A DNA stretch of 64,000 nt. Origin: Candidatus Nitrosotalea sinensis. GTDB taxonomy: Archaea > Thermoproteota > Nitrososphaeria > Nitrososphaerales > Nitrosopumilaceae. The notes beneath the pieces are model-generated. The model made no database searches. It saw only the letters and a program-made list of their open reading frames with translations, and was not told the DNA's origin. The translations under genes were made by a program, and so were the position numbers. Positions 35,017 to 44,289 of the stretch are shown here, one piece after another (the stretch's first letter is position 1; every line of letters starts with the position of its first letter). The stretch covers positions 62,001-126,000 of the forward strand of contig NZ_FRFC01000001.1 in NCBI RefSeq assembly GCF_900143675.1, in the 5' to 3' direction.

Positions 35017-35919
35017 TCAGTTAGCAAGATCGTGATATTTGTTTTTCACATCATCGATAAAGGACAAGCACTGATCAAATTTAGGAATTCTAGTTCTCAA
35101 ATTTTTAACAAGTAATTCTCGTTTATGTTTCTTTAGTAGAGGCAATATCTTACTTGCATCCATGGAAGAAAGAGCATTTACAAATTCATTACATTCATGA
35201 GGTTGTTTCTTCCATTCCACTGGTATTTCATCAATTACTTCTTTGAAAAATCTTTTATCCAAATTTTGTAATTTTTCTACATAATCTTTGAATTGACTAT
35301 CATAAATGAAAAGATCATGTTTCCAATGAATATTAAGTAGATCGAATTGAAAATCTTTCATGGTATTTACATTCCAGTTTGAGCCTCCAAAGCAATGACC
35401 ATGGTCTATCAACACATACTCAAAGGTCAGTTGTCTTTTTGGCAGCATATGTATTAGCACATTTTGTTTTAGTCTATCAATATTTTGTATAAAGATATCA
35501 AAAACAATCATTCCTGGTACTTCACGTATATTTTTAATTGTAGATGGTTTCAGTTTCCTATAGATCTCATGTTCTAATGTATACGTACTGTCAATAAACC
35601 TAGTTCCAAAGTATTTGCCTGGAGAGATCTGATATTCATTTAGATTTTTTCTATTTACGTTAATTCTTTGTACATTTTCTTTCTCAATAGAAACAACGGC
35701 TATTTCTGGCACTGTTAGTCCCATTACCTGAGCAATCCTATTACAGAGAAATTCATTTGCCAACGTATCATCACTACCATTAAAAAATTTCAAAACATAT
35801 TGCTGATCATCATTGCATTTTACTAACCATGGTTTCGAAAAAGATGCCGTGAATTCGATCGGTTTGATAAGTTGTTTTACCGTTAAATCTTTACTTTGAA
35901 TAACATTACAAAGAGACAT
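35017..35919 (-). CDS. HipA-like kinase domain protein, solitary
   Basis: 300 aa from ATG 35919; an in-frame ATG at 35952 adds a hydrophobic 11 residues that look non-native. N-lobe PWLVKCNDDQQYVLKFF, then ANEFLCNRIAQVMGLTVPE; catalytic region VFDIFIQNIDRLKQNVLI (D-x3-R-x3-N pattern) and metal Asp in YVLIDHGHCFGG. This matches the HipA_2-type kinase fold, distinct from classical HipA toxins, which have an N-terminal HipA_N domain and a HipB partner. No antitoxin-like gene is adjacent. Target unknown. Both flanks are AT-rich and 34850-35016 holds no gene. Confidence 0.75.
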   Translation of the reverse strand: MSLCNVIQSKDLTVKQLIKPIEFTASFSKPWLVKCNDDQQYVLKFFNGSDDTLANEFLCNRIAQVMGLTVPEIAVVSIEKENVQRINVNRKNLNEYQISPGKYFGTRFIDSTYTLEHEIYRKLKPSTIKNIREVPGMIVFDIFIQNIDRLKQNVLIHMLPKRQLTFEYVLIDHGHCFGGSNWNVNTMKDFQFDLLNIHWKHDLFIYDSQFKDYVEKLQNLDKRFFKEVIDEIPVEWKKQPHECNEFVNALSSMDASKILPLLKKHKRELLVKNLRTRIPKFDQCLSFIDDVKNKYHDLAN

Positions 35920-36016
35920 CAAGATAAATGTCAAGAGGGGTTTTTTAAACAATACCGCCGATGAGACAGTCGCATATGTTACAACAATTTAATTATCTTT
36001 ATCCAAACAACAAAGT

Positions 36017-36367
36017 ATGAAGGAAATCGAAATAAAATTGGAAAAATTATCATTCAAGGCTCATGAGATAATCAAGGGAAAAATTCAAGTGAATTATTCT
36101 GGAAGGTATGACGGAGTGGTTGTAAATACCCAAATTTTAGGCTCCAATCAACTCATAGTATACAGATCATACAATAACAAATCGATAACTCAGAATCTTT
36201 CAAGATTGTTTATCAACAAGAATGATATGCCAAATAATGTAGCTGAATTTACCGCCTCGATAGAATTTGAACCAAAAGAGACGCATGAGATAAAATTTAG
36301 GGCATCCGTAATTCAAGAACATAAAGAGATTGAAAGTGACGTAATTTTCGGAAATTTAATGCCCTAA
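36017..36367 (+). CDS. small beta-sandwich protein, unknown
   Basis: 116 aa, almost all beta: EIEIKLEKLSFKAHEIIKGK, IQVNYSG, VVVNTQILGSNQLIVY, FTASIEFEPKETHEIKFRASV. The alternation 'xxFKAHEIIKGKIQV' and an Ig/arrestin-like pattern suggest a cytoplasmic beta-sandwich (no signal peptide, no Cys). It starts 97 bp from the divergent HipA-like gene. Function not assigned; the arrestin-fold guess is weak. Confidence 0.6.
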   Translation: MKEIEIKLEKLSFKAHEIIKGKIQVNYSGRYDGVVVNTQILGSNQLIVYRSYNNKSITQNLSRLFINKNDMPNNVAEFTASIEFEPKETHEIKFRASVIQEHKEIESDVIFGNLMP

Positions 36368-36383
36368 AAATCAGGCTCGAGTA

Positions 36384-36854
36384 CTAAGATGTTAATGCAC
36401 CGTGCTCTATAGTTATTTGCCCTTTCATCCAGGGATGAGGTTCACAATGATATGGAATCACTGCCTCTTGAGTAAAGACAAATTTGTAGCTAGTACCTGG
36501 TTTGATTACTCCCGGAGATCCAAAGTCGCCACTGTATTGATCTTTAAATGGTTTATCAGGCGTAACAGTATGGGCTGTGTCACCAGTATTTTTCCATATT
36601 ACTAAATTATTTACTCCAAGTTGTGCTTTTGTGGTTTTGGGAACAAAGTTTTGGTCTTGTGCTTGATTTTCTGCACCTGGAACGATAATTATTGTTGTAG
36701 TATCTCCAGGATGAAGTATTTTGTCCGGGATTATTGGCTTTGCATTAAGTTCAGGAATGAAATAAAGTTGATAATAAGAAACTCCAATGGCAGCACCTAC
36801 AATAACTGCAATCAATCCTATTCCATACGCGTGACTTGATGATGGTAGGCTCAA
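36384..36854 (-). CDS. membrane-anchored blue copper protein (plastocyanin-like)
   Basis: 156 aa from TTG 36854, with a box A (36879-36888) about 29 nt upstream. An N-terminal TM anchor (about residues 8-27, GIGLIAVIVGAAIGV) precedes a cupredoxin domain. Copper ligands are visible: His in DTAHTVTPD and the C-terminal cluster YHCEPHPWM (Cys, His, Met). It is a type-1 copper carrier facing outside, the ammonia-oxidiser substitute for cytochrome c between the quinol-oxidising complex and terminal oxidase. It lies just downstream of cytochrome b on the same strand. Confidence 0.92.
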   Translation of the reverse strand: MSLPSSSHAYGIGLIAVIVGAAIGVSYYQLYFIPELNAKPIIPDKILHPGDTTTIIIVPGAENQAQDQNFVPKTTKAQLGVNNLVIWKNTGDTAHTVTPDKPFKDQYSGDFGSPGVIKPGTSYKFVFTQEAVIPYHCEPHPWMKGQITIEHGALTS

Positions 36855-36878
36855 CTATTTTTCAATTTTGCTTGTTGC

Positions 36879-36888
36879 CTTATAAAGC
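36879..36888 (-). promoter_or_regulatory. TATA-like box A for the cupredoxin gene
   Basis: CTTTATAAGG on the minus strand, about 29 nt upstream of the TTG at 36854, suggests the cupredoxin has its own leaderless transcript apart from the Rieske-cytochrome b genes. Confidence 0.55.
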
Positions 36889-36931
36889 TATACAAAGCAA
36901 ATTTGCAGATACGATATAGAAAAATAAAAAA

Positions 36932-38350
36932 TTACTCTTTACTGTCAAGTGGTTTTGGAGATTCAGATTCTGCGGGTGGCGGTGTAGGAATCTTCTTTGC
37001 TTCATTCAATCCATGCCTGTAGAGATGGAACATGCCAGCAAAGACCATCAGAATTAAACCTGTTAGAAATAGTGCAAAGTTCTTCATGCCACTTAATGCC
37101 GCATTATATGCAGCAATGTTCAGATACACTTGAAATGCCAATAGGCCTACAATAAGCCAGTTTATCCATTTGCCAGATAGATTAATTGGTGATGATCTAT
37201 GTGGAGCCTTGGAAGCTGCTAGCTTTGCCTTTCTTTCAGATTCTTTTGCAAGCAGTATCATCATGTAAGAGAATCCAAAGCCAATTGGAACCAGCAACAA
37301 CATTACCAAGTAGAAAAAGATCGGATCGATTACAAGTCTTGCAACAAGTGGTTTTGTAGTATCAGGTGTGATATAGAATCCCCAATAGGTAGTTACCATA
37401 ACTTGTGCTATACCTGTAATTCCAAATGCTGTAACTATTGGCCTGTCCTTCCATGAGAATTTTTTGTATCTATCAATGAACGGGGTCATAGCTATGGCTA
37501 CAATGAACACACCTGGCCACAGCACACCCGTTACAAACTTGTCATATTGAGTTCTAAGGAATGCATAGATTCCAGTAAGATACCATTCAGGTACCGTGAT
37601 ACCAGGAGGTACCGTAGGTTCAAACTTGGAACCCAGATCTACTGGGAAGACTCCTCCTGTTAGGAATATTGCTCCTGCTATTGCCATCACCATAGGAACA
37701 TCAAATACAAGGAATCTCGGCATGTGTACTGCCATCAATCCAAGCATCACTATAGGTAATAGGAATACGTGCATTGTATAGAACCTGAGAATAAAGTCGG
37801 CAAATCCAGAACCGAACATGGCGTCCCTTATGGTTGGCCCTACAACTGGCATCGAGTTTGTAAGAGATGCCGCTATACTGATTGCAAGTTCTGCTCTTTC
37901 ACTAAATATAATATCATATCCAGTAAATGCTTCCAAGATTGTTACAGTACCAAGTACTACACCGGTAACCCAGATTATTTCATTTCGTATCTTGTATCTT
38001 CCACTGAAATATTGGTAATACATGTGAAGTACTGCAAGAAGCACCATTGCATTTGAAGCATGATAGTGAATATTACGTATCATAAAGCCATATGGTACAG
38101 TATCATTAATTTTGGCAACACTGTCCCACGCCCTATCCAATATAGGTTGATAATAGAACATCAACAATGCGCCAGATATTCCGAGAATCACAAATATTAC
38201 AAATGTCAGCATTCCCAAGAATCCAAATGGACTTACAAATCTGGCTGGAAACGAGAATTTTGTACCAATGAATACAGTTCTTTCAAGTCCGTCCCAAATC
38301 CAGTAGAAGAAATCTACTAGACCGTTTCTACGTTTTAAGGAAACGACCAT
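36932..38350 (-). CDS. cytochrome b (quinol-oxidising complex III-like)
   Basis: 472 aa multi-TM. Heme ligands: the first pair is in HYHASNAMVLLAVLH (H-x13-H), the second in MHVFLLPIVMLGLMAVH (H-x14-H, the spacing found in cytochrome b6). The Qo motif PEWYLTGIYAF is intact. Eight or more TM helices are predicted, plus additional C-terminal helices and a charged Pro-rich tail (KKIPTPPPAESESPKPL). It oxidises quinol and passes electrons to the Rieske protein. Its ATG overlaps the Rieske stop by 23 bp, so the pair is tightly coupled. Confidence 0.95.
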   Translation of the reverse strand: MVVSLKRRNGLVDFFYWIWDGLERTVFIGTKFSFPARFVSPFGFLGMLTFVIFVILGISGALLMFYYQPILDRAWDSVAKINDTVPYGFMIRNIHYHASNAMVLLAVLHMYYQYFSGRYKIRNEIIWVTGVVLGTVTILEAFTGYDIIFSERAELAISIAASLTNSMPVVGPTIRDAMFGSGFADFILRFYTMHVFLLPIVMLGLMAVHMPRFLVFDVPMVMAIAGAIFLTGGVFPVDLGSKFEPTVPPGITVPEWYLTGIYAFLRTQYDKFVTGVLWPGVFIVAIAMTPFIDRYKKFSWKDRPIVTAFGITGIAQVMVTTYWGFYITPDTTKPLVARLVIDPIFFYLVMLLLVPIGFGFSYMMILLAKESERKAKLAASKAPHRSSPINLSGKWINWLIVGLLAFQVYLNIAAYNAALSGMKNFALFLTGLILMVFAGMFHLYRHGLNEAKKIPTPPPAESESPKPLDSKE

Positions 38351-38936
38351 ATCCCACTACACCGTTTTCGTTAACATTCCATACAGCTGGTTTAATCCAT
38401 AAATTACCATCATTATCAGCTTCAAGATAGAGAGTTGCCAATACATTTGAAGGAGCAGCTTGGAGAGAAGCAGGACCTGCAAATGCTTTGCCATTTAACG
38501 GATTATACATACTTCCATGACATGGACATTCGCCTCTTTTTCTACCTTCCTGCGGCCAGTACTTCCATAAACACCACAAGTGCAGACAAACCATACTATA
38601 CACCCTAAAGGCACTCACATCATCCTTGTCTCCACCGAGTTCTTCGGGAAGTCGTATAAATTGCCATTTCTTGAATGCTTCTTGATCTAATACAGAATCT
38701 CCTGTTTTTGGATAAGTGATAACCTCAGAATGATTTTTTGGAAAAGTTTTGACATTTGCTTGTGTTCCATCAGGTAGTATAACTTGGGCCTTCTCTAGAG
38801 AAGCATTGGATGGATTTGGCATGTATTTTCCCCATGGAACAAAAGGTGTAAAAGTTAAAGCAACTCCTGCAGCGCCAAGTAATTTGAGAAAATCACGACG
38901 TGATAGGGCATCCTTGGCAGAATCTTGCTCAGACAT
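38328..38936 (-). CDS. Rieske iron-sulfur protein (TAT-type)
   Basis: 202 aa. N-terminal twin-arginine segment SRRDFLKLLGAAGVALTF serves as TAT signal/anchor. The Rieske boxes are CLHLWCLWKYW (C-x-H-x2-C) and CPCHGSMYNP, with both ligand His and both disulfide Cys. Box I has Trp where the usual CTHLGC has Gly. The head domain contains a long segment between boxes (PQEGRKRGE). It accepts electrons from quinol with cytochrome b and probably delivers to the copper protein. It follows the subtilase gene after 39 bp and precedes cytochrome b. Confidence 0.95.
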   Translation of the reverse strand: MSEQDSAKDALSRRDFLKLLGAAGVALTFTPFVPWGKYMPNPSNASLEKAQVILPDGTQANVKTFPKNHSEVITYPKTGDSVLDQEAFKKWQFIRLPEELGGDKDDVSAFRVYSMVCLHLWCLWKYWPQEGRKRGECPCHGSMYNPLNGKAFAGPASLQAAPSNVLATLYLEADNDGNLWIKPAVWNVNENGVVGYGRFLKT

Positions 38937-38975
38937 CCAAAGCTCCGTTCTTGAAAATTTGCATATAAACCTTGT

Positions 38976-41900
38976 CTAGCTTTTTTTCGAAATTCGTAGC
39001 TTTTTCCAGAGAATAGTGATTGCTACAGTGGCAACTGCAATCCCAACCAGTATCTCGATCAAGGTTGTCAGACTTTGATCGCTTTTAACAGTGTTAGATA
39101 CGTTACTCGAGTTATCTACGGTTAACATTATATTTTCAATCCCAGTATTTCCAGCCCTATCCTTTGCAGTAATACCTATCGTATAATTCCCATTAGCAAT
39201 AGAAGTGGTATTGAAATCAATATTTTTCATATCAGTAAAGACATGGTTTGGAGTACGCACAACTAGCCAGTTTTTTTGATCTGGGTTTAGTTCATTGACA
39301 TCTAAATCGATATGAACCATGCCTGAAACTAGAGAATTATTTTGAGGGGATTTGATCAGTATTTGCGGCGGAGTATTATCAATAACAAATTTGAATTCTT
39401 TTGATATTTGATGTCCAACAGTATCAGATATTACAAATTTGATGTCATGTTCTCCCTCAGGCAAATTTTTAATATCTTTCATTAGGTTTGATTTGCTTAT
39501 CATTTGTGGATCTTTGTTATCAAGAAAATATTTCTGATCCTGTACACTTTGTCCCGATATTATTGGGTTGAGAGTATAGTTATTGTTAATAAAAAGCGGA
39601 ATATTCAGAGTTAATTCTGGTGGAGATTCTATTGGAAATAGAGAAGAAAATTTTGCAGTAATGGTTACAGGTTCTGCAATTGATTTTCCTCCAAACAGAG
39701 GTGTGTGAATCAATACAGAATATACTCCCGTTTGGTTTATGGATGCAAATATTGCAGTGGATGTGTCATCTTTATTTTTTATAGGATAAAATCCTCCACC
39801 TTCGCTAAATGGTGTGCTGGGGCCAAGCCAGTCGCCAGTTGGCCATCCTTGAAATTGTCCAAGTACTCCAGGTGGAGTATTTGTTTGAATTATTTTTCCT
39901 TGTGGATCTATTACAAATACTGACAAATTGGTATTTGGATCTTCCCAAGACAGGGTCATTGCAAGTGAATTAATTGTTTTGTCGGTAACATCAAAATAAT
40001 ATTGACGCCAATCACCTGCATTATACCTATTTGACATGTCAAATCCTCCACCAACATATCCGTTACCGTATAGTGCATTACCTTCTTGGCCCGATATAAC
40101 AGTGGGAAGATCTTTTGGTTGCAGTTTCTTTAATACACCGTATGAGACCGGGACATGCACTTTGTTTGACTTGTCATAAAAGTTGATGAATGCTTGATAG
40201 ACTCCAGGTATTGCGTCTGATGGAACAAGTAGTGTGGCAGTTACTTTTGTTGTCTGATGTGCCTTTACCTGAATATTTGTAGAATCTAACCAGACTCCTT
40301 GCCATGGCACTTGCTTGTAATAACTTGCAGTCAAAGTATAGTTTGAAGATGTAGAGTTTTTCTTTGTGTCCCCTGTCCAATATGAGTATCGAGTAGGAAC
40401 TGGGTACACCCCTATGAGAGGAGTATGTTTTATTTGTACGGAAGGATTTGTGACTCGAAGTTCCTGTACTGTTCCCCATGAACCACCTCTGTTAATCAGG
40501 GACAAATCTCTTGAAACAGGGGTGGAGTTTGTATTTTTCTTGTCCCAGTCATACAGATACAGTGACGATATCTTCATGTCATCAGCATATGTTTTGGCAG
40601 ATGAATTCATGAAATCTGAGAATGGAAGTGCCAAATTTAGAATCATTAATGAGGCATCATTTGGAATAGGATTTGTTTTCTCAAAGAAATCTCCAAGTCC
40701 AGTATAATTTTTAATTTCGTGCAACAGGACATAGTCTGGTCTATAAACTCCTGTTTTTGATATCAGAGGATCTTGCAGCCTTACCTGCGTAGTTCCGTTA
40801 TAGACATCTGCTTTTATCAGTGCCAGATTCTCCGGTTTAATACTAATCTCAAGTGTATGATTAGTTGGATTTACAATTGTAAAAGTAGCAGAAGTTCTGT
40901 CCCCAGGATTTAGTCTTCCTGCAAACCAAGACGTTTCAGGAATAGTAGTATCAGCAAGTCGTATTTTATTCAAGCCTACAGAGGAAGAATTTACAGATTG
41001 CAAAGCTGAATCCAAAACTTTCTTTGTGTTAGCATATGAGGCATCATTTGTAACTTCAAAGGTGTCATTATTTCCTAACACAAAATCAACAGCTCTTGTA
41101 ACATTTACCAATCCAGATCCTTGAGAAAACGGATCATTTCCAAGATCAGTGGCAGTGGACATTAGAATATTTTTAACAGTAAAAGAATTGTACGGTATAT
41201 GTTTGTCGCGGAGGCTTTCCATCAATATTGCGGCAGAACCTGCAACAAGCGGCGCTGCTAGACTTGTTCCGCCAAACAGTCCATACTCCCCAGTATTGTT
41301 TTTAGCGGTTCTAGTTATGGATGTTGGAATATAGCTATATTCACCAACTGCCATCACATCTGGTTTGGGGTCTCCTACAATAGATGGACCTTTACTTGAG
41401 AATCCAGATATTTCTCCATAATGAGACGTGCTGTTGCCAAATCTAGGTTGATTCTTAAATGGACCATAGCCTACAAAGACATTATCGGTAACAGCACCTA
41501 CAGTGATTCCAAATGACGCAGCATCAGGAGTTCCTATTGTTCCATAACCAGGTCCTGCATTACCTGCACTATTTACTACTAGCACTCCAGGATAATTCAC
41601 ATCAAGGGAATGAGGAACGCATAATGCATCAAGCAATAGAGATTGCACATCAAGTCCAGGAGCAGATTGGAGTGCAGGAAAAGTAGAGATTCCCCAACTA
41701 TTTGACAGTATATCCACTCTAGTATTTCCGGTGTATTTCCATTGATTTTGTTCTTGATCAAATCCTGCGGCCCACAACCATCCATAAATTGCATCACCAA
41801 GCCATAGCGCTTTTATTGGAACTATTTTTGCACCAGGTGCAACTCCACGTATATTGTATTTTGTAGAGTTTGCATATACATCATAACTTTGTTTTCCTCC

Positions 41901-43235
41901 AGATGTTATTGAACCGGCAGTTCCGGTACCGTGACCGCCAAAATCATACATTATTCCAAAAAAGTTTCCATGTGGATCAAGAGGAGGTAAAAGTGTACCA
42001 CGTATGGCACCAAGTTTTTTATCCATTACAGAAGAATTTGTTATCACACCATAGACATCAAGTACACGAGCACCTACTGTTCCTGCATCATAATCATAAC
42101 GTCCATCATGATTTGAATCATAGACAAGAATTTCATGACCGCCTCCCAGTGTTATTGGAGTTTCATCAGTAAAATCAAAATCATATTTTGGGACGATGTT
42201 GGTGTCAAATTTGTTATAGTCTTTCCAAGAATCAGACATGTCTGCAATTATAGTATCATATAATCCAGGAATCATAGAGTCAACAACCAAGACTGGAACT
42301 AATTGAAGCCTGAAAAACTGCCCCTGGGATACACTCTCATATGCCATTCCAAAGTGATACACACCACTCTTTGAAACAATAAAGTGCCTAGAGTCTTTAC
42401 CAATTTTGTAATCACTTGATGCAGTACCGTTTAGAACAGGAACTCCCCCCTTTGGGTATAATGAATTGTATACCTGAATGTATGTCCCCTTGTCTTTTTT
42501 ATGCATGCTAAGAAACACGCCATTAGATGTAACATAAACAAACGAAGTTACATTTTTTGGAATGGTTTTGGTATAGTTTTGTATTATTCCCTTGCTGTTG
42601 ATATTTGCAACAAAAGTAGCGTTTGTCAATACCAAGCCTTGGCCATCAGCATCTATCATGACAGGTACATTGTCTTTATCTCTAGCCAGAGAGCTCTGAA
42701 CATCAGGATTTGAAAAATCAGTTCCGGTATCTACAATTCCAATTCTTATTCCATTTCCAGTATACCCATATTTGGAGACAACCTTGTCTGAGCCAAGAAT
42801 TGTGTCTATTCTAGATGCGTCTGCAACAGGAGTATCAGGTTTTACAGAATCAAACTCTAGAGGTAGATCTTCAATTACATTGTATCCATTTAGTTTAAGA
42901 TTAGAGACTTGGGATTGATTGAAAAAACCAATGACATAAGAACCGGAATTATAATTTACATCATAAATTACGTTACTTGCCTGTGAAACAATATTTTTAG
43001 CAGGCCCGTGACCAAAAATAATGTATCTTTTTATAATTTCCTGAGAGGATGCAGGCTGAAAGGTTATGAGATCAGATTTTTGTTCAGTTTGTACAGGATA
43101 ATTGTTTTGAACTGGATTATTACTTTGTAAGAGATCCGTATCATATGATCCTATAGCTGTTTTTGGAAAAAGAGAAAATAACAATATGCAAACCAGTAAA
43201 ATCCCTGTTTTTGAGACAGAGATGCTTTTCATCAT
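38976..43235 (-). CDS. giant membrane-anchored subtilisin-like protease (S8)
   Basis: 1419 aa. Signal peptide at residues 1-30, C-terminal TM helix (about 1390-1410) with a basic tail. S8 triad: Asp169 (IVDTGTDF), His435 (GGHGTGTAG), Ser658 (GGTSLAAP); oxyanion Asn in NSAGNAGPG. Asp and His are separated by about 265 residues, far more than usual; this insert includes an EF-hand-like loop DSNHDGRYDYD (about 373-383). After residue 770 come several Ig/beta-sandwich domains. It would sit outside the membrane under or in the S-layer. It starts 5 bp after the coiled-coil protein gene, so the two are one transcription unit. Confidence 0.93.
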   Translation of the reverse strand: MMKSISVSKTGILLVCILLFSLFPKTAIGSYDTDLLQSNNPVQNNYPVQTEQKSDLITFQPASSQEIIKRYIIFGHGPAKNIVSQASNVIYDVNYNSGSYVIGFFNQSQVSNLKLNGYNVIEDLPLEFDSVKPDTPVADASRIDTILGSDKVVSKYGYTGNGIRIGIVDTGTDFSNPDVQSSLARDKDNVPVMIDADGQGLVLTNATFVANINSKGIIQNYTKTIPKNVTSFVYVTSNGVFLSMHKKDKGTYIQVYNSLYPKGGVPVLNGTASSDYKIGKDSRHFIVSKSGVYHFGMAYESVSQGQFFRLQLVPVLVVDSMIPGLYDTIIADMSDSWKDYNKFDTNIVPKYDFDFTDETPITLGGGHEILVYDSNHDGRYDYDAGTVGARVLDVYGVITNSSVMDKKLGAIRGTLLPPLDPHGNFFGIMYDFGGHGTGTAGSITSGGKQSYDVYANSTKYNIRGVAPGAKIVPIKALWLGDAIYGWLWAAGFDQEQNQWKYTGNTRVDILSNSWGISTFPALQSAPGLDVQSLLLDALCVPHSLDVNYPGVLVVNSAGNAGPGYGTIGTPDAASFGITVGAVTDNVFVGYGPFKNQPRFGNSTSHYGEISGFSSKGPSIVGDPKPDVMAVGEYSYIPTSITRTAKNNTGEYGLFGGTSLAAPLVAGSAAILMESLRDKHIPYNSFTVKNILMSTATDLGNDPFSQGSGLVNVTRAVDFVLGNNDTFEVTNDASYANTKKVLDSALQSVNSSSVGLNKIRLADTTIPETSWFAGRLNPGDRTSATFTIVNPTNHTLEISIKPENLALIKADVYNGTTQVRLQDPLISKTGVYRPDYVLLHEIKNYTGLGDFFEKTNPIPNDASLMILNLALPFSDFMNSSAKTYADDMKISSLYLYDWDKKNTNSTPVSRDLSLINRGGSWGTVQELRVTNPSVQIKHTPLIGVYPVPTRYSYWTGDTKKNSTSSNYTLTASYYKQVPWQGVWLDSTNIQVKAHQTTKVTATLLVPSDAIPGVYQAFINFYDKSNKVHVPVSYGVLKKLQPKDLPTVISGQEGNALYGNGYVGGGFDMSNRYNAGDWRQYYFDVTDKTINSLAMTLSWEDPNTNLSVFVIDPQGKIIQTNTPPGVLGQFQGWPTGDWLGPSTPFSEGGGFYPIKNKDDTSTAIFASINQTGVYSVLIHTPLFGGKSIAEPVTITAKFSSLFPIESPPELTLNIPLFINNNYTLNPIISGQSVQDQKYFLDNKDPQMISKSNLMKDIKNLPEGEHDIKFVISDTVGHQISKEFKFVIDNTPPQILIKSPQNNSLVSGMVHIDLDVNELNPDQKNWLVVRTPNHVFTDMKNIDFNTTSIANGNYTIGITAKDRAGNTGIENIMLTVDNSSNVSNTVKSDQSLTTLIEILVGIAVATVAITILWKKLRISKKS

Positions 43236-43240
43236 GTGAA

Positions 43241-44227
43241 CTATCGTCGCCTAGCAAGTATTGTTATTTGCAGAGCAATAATTATTGCTATCAAAGCTAC
43301 AACTGGAAGAAACAAGGAGTTTAGTTGAGTAGATGCATCATCAATATTTTTAACAGATTCAGACATTGTACTCACACTCTTGTTTAGGTTTTGGTTTGCT
43401 TGTGCGATTGACTGTTGACTAGAATCCAGTACATTTCCAAATCCTTGAATTTCAGATTTTAACTTGTCTAGTTCTTGAGAGGTGGAATCCAGAACTGCAT
43501 TTAGTTTTAGAATTTGGTTAGAGATGCCCTCTATGCTTTGTTTGAGAACAAGAGTTGCAACAGATCCATTTGCTATAGTGCCCTGGCTATTGGCTGTTAT
43601 GTGAAATACGTATGTGCCTTCCTGTGTAGGAGTAAAATCTACATAGAACAGCCCTTGATGCAGAGTCTTTATAGAATCAGACAGACTAACTACGCTTCCA
43701 TCAGGCATGTGAACATGTGATGAACTAAGTAGTGTGGCCGGACTTCCTGCCACAAGCAGTCCATCACTTGTAACTTGGATGAATACTCTAAAAGTTTGAT
43801 TGATTGCGGCAGTTTGCGGTGCAAATACAGATACAAGCACAATTCTTTGTAGAGGGACTTGGACTAGAGATGAGTTTGATGAAAATTTAACATCAATTTT
43901 TTTTGATATTCCCTGCTCTTTTGTGGCAATTGCTTCGACAGAATACGTACCATAAGAATATGTGCTGGTGGCATTTGGCCATTTGATTAGAATATGACTG
44001 AAAGCGCCAGTCTCATCTGCATTTATTTGGTTAAACTGGGCAATAGTCCCATCTGGTGCAAACAATCGTATTATAATTGGCTCATTTGGTAAACCTTGGC
44101 CGTACACAAGGAGAGGTTGTCCTTTAGAATACACTTCCCTGTCTGTAGATAGTTGTAATGCAAATGCCTCATCTAAAAAAGCACTTGCAGAGACTAGAAG
44201 CAGCAATCCAAATACAAGTAATTTCAA
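43241..44227 (-). CDS. surface protein with Ig/MG2-like domains, coiled coil and C-terminal TM
   Basis: 328 aa. Signal peptide (MKLLVFGLLLLVSASAF...), then a macroglobulin-like beta-sandwich (STDREVYSKGQPLLVYGQGL, EPIIIRLFAPDG), a second beta domain (RIVLVSVFAPQTAA), a coiled coil about residues 235-295 (ILKLNAVLDSTSQELDKL, SQQSIAQANQNLNKSV), and a TM helix ending in ARRR. Cell-surface, tethered like the downstream protease. The 5-bp spacing suggests it recruits or presents the subtilase, but that is inference. Confidence 0.8.
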   Translation of the reverse strand: MKLLVFGLLLLVSASAFLDEAFALQLSTDREVYSKGQPLLVYGQGLPNEPIIIRLFAPDGTIAQFNQINADETGAFSHILIKWPNATSTYSYGTYSVEAIATKEQGISKKIDVKFSSNSSLVQVPLQRIVLVSVFAPQTAAINQTFRVFIQVTSDGLLVAGSPATLLSSSHVHMPDGSVVSLSDSIKTLHQGLFYVDFTPTQEGTYVFHITANSQGTIANGSVATLVLKQSIEGISNQILKLNAVLDSTSQELDKLKSEIQGFGNVLDSSQQSIAQANQNLNKSVSTMSESVKNIDDASTQLNSLFLPVVALIAIIIALQITILARRR

Positions 44228-44289
44228 TCTAAAGATAATTTTGCCATCCCATAGATATTGGTTCTGTTAGTTTGCGTGTATGTTATTCT

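Noticed and set aside
33213-36383. att-like duplication of the tRNA-Arg 3' end
   Set aside because: Looked for a second copy of the tRNA end downstream; none seen by eye, and no integrase gene.
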